64,000 nt of DNA from Ananas comosus (taxonomy: Eukaryota > Streptophyta > Magnoliopsida > Poales > Bromeliaceae), in assembly GCF_001540865.1 (NCBI RefSeq), contig NC_033642.1, positions 1,273,450 through 1,337,449 on the forward strand. Reading direction: 5' to 3'. Below are positions 59,448 through 64,000 of the stretch, piece by piece (the stretch's first letter is position 1; each line of letters begins with the position of its first letter). The translations under genes were made by a program, and so were the position numbers. The notes beneath the pieces are model-generated. The model was given only the letters and a program-made list of their open reading frames with translations, did no database searches and was not told the origin of the DNA.

Positions 59448-61208
59448 CGTTATTTTTCGACGGGGCTTGTCGCTACGCCGCGCGAAATTTTATCCTTGCA
59501 AATAGTTGGAGAGGAGGAGGGGGTTTTCGGGGAGTTGGCTAATCATGTATTAATGCATGGGTAATATTTCTCTTAATTTCTGTGATTATTGGCTTTTTTT
59601 AAAATGAAATCCATGCATGTAATATATATATATATTCTTTCCCCCTTTAACTCTGGAAATGAGTGGAAATTGTTGAGATTTTTGTATATTATATATCATG
59701 ATGATATTTTCCTTGGGTAGAGAGAAATATATTAATGGGCTCGAGGAGAAGAGAGAAGGGTTTGTAAATCATATGGGGTGTACTTTTTGCTCTTCTAGGT
59801 TGTATAAAGGTGAATATAAAGTTGTGCTTTATCTTTTATTTTTCTCTTTAATCTTTAATTTTTTTTATCTGTTTTTACCATATTTTAGACAAAAACACTT
59901 TTTATGCTCTAACATAAAATATAATAGAGTGAAATTAATGATAGAAAGAAATACATGAAAAGACCAATCTAATATTTTTTAAAAAAATTTTGCTTTTTGT
60001 TTTTTGAGTCTACATTAGTCAAATCCTTTTATCATGGCCTTTATTTGCTAATTGCCACTCCTAAATTAATAGAATGTTAGTAACCAAACAAAGAAATCAA
60101 AAAATCAATTTGCTCTTTTGTGCTTTTGTTCTTTTTTAACATTACAAAAAATAATTAAACACCATTTGAGTGATTCATTATTAAAGAAACATCAGGACTA
60201 AGGATTGAATGTATCTTAAGATGATTCCAATTTTTTTTTCCCCTCAAACTTCAATTAATTTGTCCTCGAGTCCAACAACAAATGTTTGGTGCTCAAAGCT
60301 AGATGCTTAATCATGATGTTTAGAGATAATGGTAAGATTACTACAAGCCAAACTTGAAGAATATTTCAATACCATAAAATTTTTAATATAATTAATTCTA
60401 TTTTTTTAAGAATAGTTTTAGTATAAATTATAAGAAATAAAGGAAACAGTAATAAAAACCTGATTGTCAGAAGTTAATACATTGACTCAAAATTTTAAGA
60501 GGGTAAATTATGAATTTTTAAAAATCAAAAAGAGAAAGCAAAAGAAACAGATATTGACATAAAGTCTAACTATATAAATACGTTGAGAATATTAGAAGCT
60601 TAAATATATTTGAACTCTGAATCTTCTGATCCAATATCATGAACCAATTAATTATTTGTTCCTGAAAACTTAAGCTCGCTATTTTTTTTATGATCCAGTT
60701 TATTTTGAATAAACTTAAAGACAATCATGCTTGGAGCCTATTCGTAGCTCACCCCTCTTTAATTAATTTATAACAAAATAAACCTATACCTACCAATATA
60801 CGTATCGCATGTTCTCGTGAAAACTATATACATACATACGTATTAAATAAAAAAAAATAAAGTTATATTATATGTATTTATACTAAAGGCTTTGCCCAGG
60901 GAAGGAGATCACATTCGATTCTTGTGCCCATTAGTCTCCTCTTGCATCGGAAAAAGTGCTTGATAAGTTAAGATTAATTTACATATAGAACCCTGGCTCT
61001 TTAGATAATATCAGAAACGCCTATTTCTATTTATTTTTTAATATAAATTTCCAAGGTTTTAGTTTTTACATCATTAAATATCTTGCATAACCCATCTTCG
61101 GGGTAAATGCAAGAATAATCAACTAACAATTTTAACTTATTAAGACTTTATATATAATGAGAAAAATAATTTTAACGCTTTGTGCTATCAATAGTATTCT
61201 AACCGGAC

Positions 61209-61209
<1 letters not shown>
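59448..61209. other. 3' flank of the DUF4228 gene
   Basis: The probable 3' UTR runs from 59448; beyond it is AT-rich DNA with a MITE arm at about 60440-60560 (family of 6885). No gene recognised. Confidence 0.45.

Positions 61210-61282
<73 letters not shown>
61210..61282 (+). repeat. (CT)n / (TA)n compound microsatellite
   Basis: About 28 CT units followed by about nine TA units. Similar long simple repeats: (CT)n at 9791-9832 and 17850-17886; (TA)n at about 23510-23562, 24090-24167, 25184-25260, 32898-32940, 46074-46116 and 55518-55552; (ATT)n at 41751-41782 and about 43482-43530. Confidence 0.9.
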
Positions 61283-61283
<1 letters not shown>

Positions 61284-61650
61284 GAGCTAGGCTGGTATAC
61301 TATCGGTAGCACGAAGGTCTTCATGCTACGAAATTGTTTTTAATGATACAGCTTCCAAATCAACGATTGGCTCAGATAGATATGATCTGCACTATTAAAA
61401 ATATTTAAAAACTAAATTTCATAATTTTTTGGTTTTATTTACCTATCAAACGAGTAGTCTGAAAATAAACGGATGAAAATAAAAATCTCATAAAAAATGA
61501 CGATAAAAGACTTGAATTTAAAGTCAGAGATATTAATCTTACTCTAAATAGTGAAAAAAAAAATTCTATCAAAATTTTATCAGATTTGGATTGTTTTACA
61601 CCGTTAAATTCACAAATGCGTATATATGGTAATTTCACTGTTTTGTTCAT
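61284..61650. mobile_element. (TA)n-embedded MITE, truncated copy
   Basis: Following (CT)n and (TA)n, it starts GAGCTAGGCTGGTATACTAT and CGGTAGCACGAAGGTCTTCA, then the family interior, ending with CACCGTTAAATTCACAAATG without a right arm. Confidence 0.5.
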
Positions 61651-61777
61651 AAAAATTTATCCTTATAAATTTGATATACTTATCAAATATAAAATATAAA
61701 TGACAAAACTATTACACTCCTACTCTGAAAAAGACCAAAAAAATTGTATGAAATGGTGTAGACAACAGTAAAGACTA

Positions 61778-61954
61778 ATACAAATTACCTGAAAGGTCAA
61801 GGACCAAGATATAAATATCTTTTTATGAGTTAGTTAATACAAATTACCTGAAAGGTCAAGGACCTAGATATAAATATCTTGTTATGAGTTAGTTAATACA
61901 AATTACCTGAAAGGTCAAGGACCTAGATATAAATATCTTGTTATGAGTTAGTTA
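61778..61954 (+). repeat. 59-bp tandem repeat, three units
   Basis: Three head-to-tail units at 61778-61836, 61837-61895 and 61896-61954, each ATACAAATTACCTGAAAGGT ... TATGAGTTAGTTA. Units 2 and 3 are identical and unit 1 differs at few positions. No spacers. Confidence 0.9.
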
Positions 61955-62639
61955 AGTGGAAGATAGTTTATTAGTGACAGCTAATAAGACCTACTATTCT
62001 AGTGAAAAATTTAACAGAAACTCTTCGATCGAGTTATCGACGAACCAAGTCACGATCAATTATTACAAAAAGATGCAAAAAAAAATTATATTTATTTCGC
62101 CTGCACGATTCGATGGAAAAAAAAATAAAAATATGTTTACTGTAGAGACAGCTAAGGGGCTAATATAAAAAATGTAGAATTTTGGGATCTGTTGGTCTTT
62201 ATAATATTTCTCAATGATTGGGTTAAGAGATGAGGTGAGAATGTATAAATGTTCTCCCGGAAAATAAGGGCTTACCATTGACTCTGAAGCACAGTTACTT
62301 GAAGTTAATTTGCATAATAAGATTTAAAAAGTTGCAGAATAGTAAGTGGGATTTTATTGGGTGTTTTGAGTGTGAATGTGGAGTATGCTAATTTGGTATA
62401 GATATAGATATCTAAAGTTTATGTGCAAGTGTTGTTTGCGTAAAATCATTTGAAAAAGCAATTTTAATGTAGAAGATTCAAACTTAAATTTTTATTATTT
62501 AGGTTTAGAAGCTTACTAGAAACTCATTTTAACATTCTGCTACAGTCAAAATTTTCTCTACTAACCATTGGTTTTTACTTTGCCAAGTTCAAAAGCTGTT
62601 TTTCCCTCTTCTTTCATCTTCTATTTATTTTCAGAGAAT

Positions 62640-64000
62640 CAAAACTTCGACACCCAAATCATTAGTAAACTCCACCAAAGTCGACGCCCGTTCCCAACTG
62701 TATGACTGGAATAGAGAAGCTGTTGCAAAAACCAAACCAAACGAGTCACAGTTCGCACTTGTTTTGGGCAACTACTAGGGGAGTCCATGATCACAAACTG
62801 ATACCATACTTGGCTTCGCCTAAGTGTAAGGCGTAGAGTTCCGCAATCTATAAGTTTACAGCAAAAGCAAAAGTTTTAAATTAAAAATTCTAAACTTTCA
62901 CTTTTAGGCTAATAACTACGAGTCTACGACACACACTATCATAGAACAATATTTCAAAAGTACCCATAGAAAACAGAACATTAATAGCAAAATTTAGCTT
63001 TTAGCAGGACATTTCCCAGACCGCATGAAGAGGCAAAGTCACACACAGAAACATATTGAGTTGCACTGTCTCATGTAAACATCTCAAACACATGGCCCAA
63101 TTGGTCCACAATGCCATTGTCATAAAGTAAGCAAAAGAAACTGTTGTAAACAGCTGAAGTAGGAACTTACTGTAGTGGCTGAAGGACTGTAAACAGTAAA
63201 GATACCATACAAAGTAGGGAATTGAAAAGAAATAATATAATTAGGTATACCATAGGCCCATCTAAGTTGTTCTCAAAATAAAATAGTGATCACACATGGA
63301 CAGCACTTAAAGATCTAGCACAGTTTACATAAAGATACTAACATCTGAGTGTTTCTACAGATATCAAGATGCAAAGATCATCATCAAAAGTATGTAAAAA
63401 ACCCTAGACACTTGGGAGTAACTTTTTACACACATGCAGAGATTTGACGTGGGACCGAGACAGATGAGCAATGCCACATTCACTGAAATTAGTTATTAAC
63501 AATACGAAAAGAACAACTGGGACCACAGTAGACGCTGGTCTTAAGCTTATCCAAAGCTTTCGGCAATACACAATTTGCAAATCAACTCGCTAAAGAAACG
63601 AAACATCAAACATCAAGCTAACCAACCAAATAAAACGAACAATAATTCCACTGCTTTACAACCTATATCGAAACATGCCATGTTATGCTCTACCCCTAAT
63701 CTTTTCCCGCCATCTGGTAAGCCTAGGAAACGCACGGGTTTTGGAGATTATTTACCAAAAAAGGTGATTAGCTTTTCCTCCAGAAGCTCCATGACAGTAA
63801 AACAAAGATTCGGGGCATTTTAACGCATTACTTGCCTGATCCCTATCGCAGATTCTTAAATTACTGTAAATAAGAGTCTCATCAACTAAGAATATAATAA
63901 GTAATCGGCTATGATCTGATCTAAGTTGAATCAAAAACACATAACGAAACAAACTAGTCTACATGGCAGACCCAAAGTAATGCTACAGACAGGGTGCCCT
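62640..64000 (-). other. repeat-poor right edge, possible untranslated end of a gene outside
   Basis: Composition is more balanced than elsewhere and no repeat family of this window appears. Read on the minus strand it has the look of a 3' UTR or intron-rich gene end (long U-rich stretches, short frames such as the one ending near 63757). No exon homology can be named, so strand and nature are guesses. Confidence 0.25.

Noticed and set aside
61778..61954. CRISPR-like array
   Set aside because: Units abut with no spacers and this is plant nuclear DNA; it is a plain tandem repeat.

Overview
This is a plant nuclear window. The genes have GT-AG introns, GC-rich 5' exons sit in very AT-rich surroundings, and DNA transposons, SINEs, LINE remnants and miniature LTR elements are dense. 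The steep GC gradient of the methyltransferase gene and the family content suggest a monocot. A commelinid such as pineapple is my best guess, made from overall impression and not verified. Coding sequence is only a few kilobases of the 64 kb; most of the rest is repeat-derived.

Genes, all on the + strand: (1) the last three exons of a WAT1-related (nodulin MtN21/EamA) transporter at 1-1636, entering from the left edge; (2) a complete seven-exon WAT1-related gene at 9845-21360 (355 aa), a tandem relative of the first; (3) a complete four-exon caffeic-acid-type O-methyltransferase (COMT, 364 aa) at 45608-50657, with a TATA box and a candidate lignin-type AC element upstream; (4) a single-exon DUF4228/PADRE protein (173 aa) at 58926-59447 with a probable myristoylation/palmitoylation N-terminus and a 15-residue polyglutamine tract. 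The right edge (62.6-64 kb) is repeat-poor and may be the untranslated end of a gene lying outside the window. The four genes do not form a pathway: two are membrane transporters, one belongs to phenylpropanoid metabolism, and one belongs to a stress-associated family.

Mobile DNA is the most distinctive content. At 27080-28711 a tandem LTR-internal-LTR array of a Cassandra-type TRIM element is bounded by one perfect 5-bp target duplication (ctaga). Its first two LTRs carry a 5S-rRNA-derived segment and the rest do not. A second TRIM-like family, with LTRs of about 239 bp and an internal region of about 75 bp, occurs at 4.8, 30.7, 34.4 and 36.0 kb; one copy is nested in an older Cassandra-like LTR. 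At 51731-53444 a MULE-like element, with two 0.5-kb deletion relatives elsewhere in the window, carries a GC-rich exon fragment of a ZIP metal transporter (a Pack-MULE). Other elements with visible hallmarks are a 513-bp CACTA element (TSD tct), a small Helitron, a hAT MITE (8-bp TSD), a Tourist-like element (TSD tta) with an almost pure A/T interior, four SINE copies (three with clear TSDs), a LINE 3' end, and a family of foldback MITEs lying inside (TA)n microsatellites.

Sequence quality: there is a 626-base N gap at 25919-26544 and one N at 41715. The gap is flanked on both sides by the same ~80 bp, and the DNA around it looks rich in small indels, so fine detail between about 25.2 and 28.3 kb should be read with caution.
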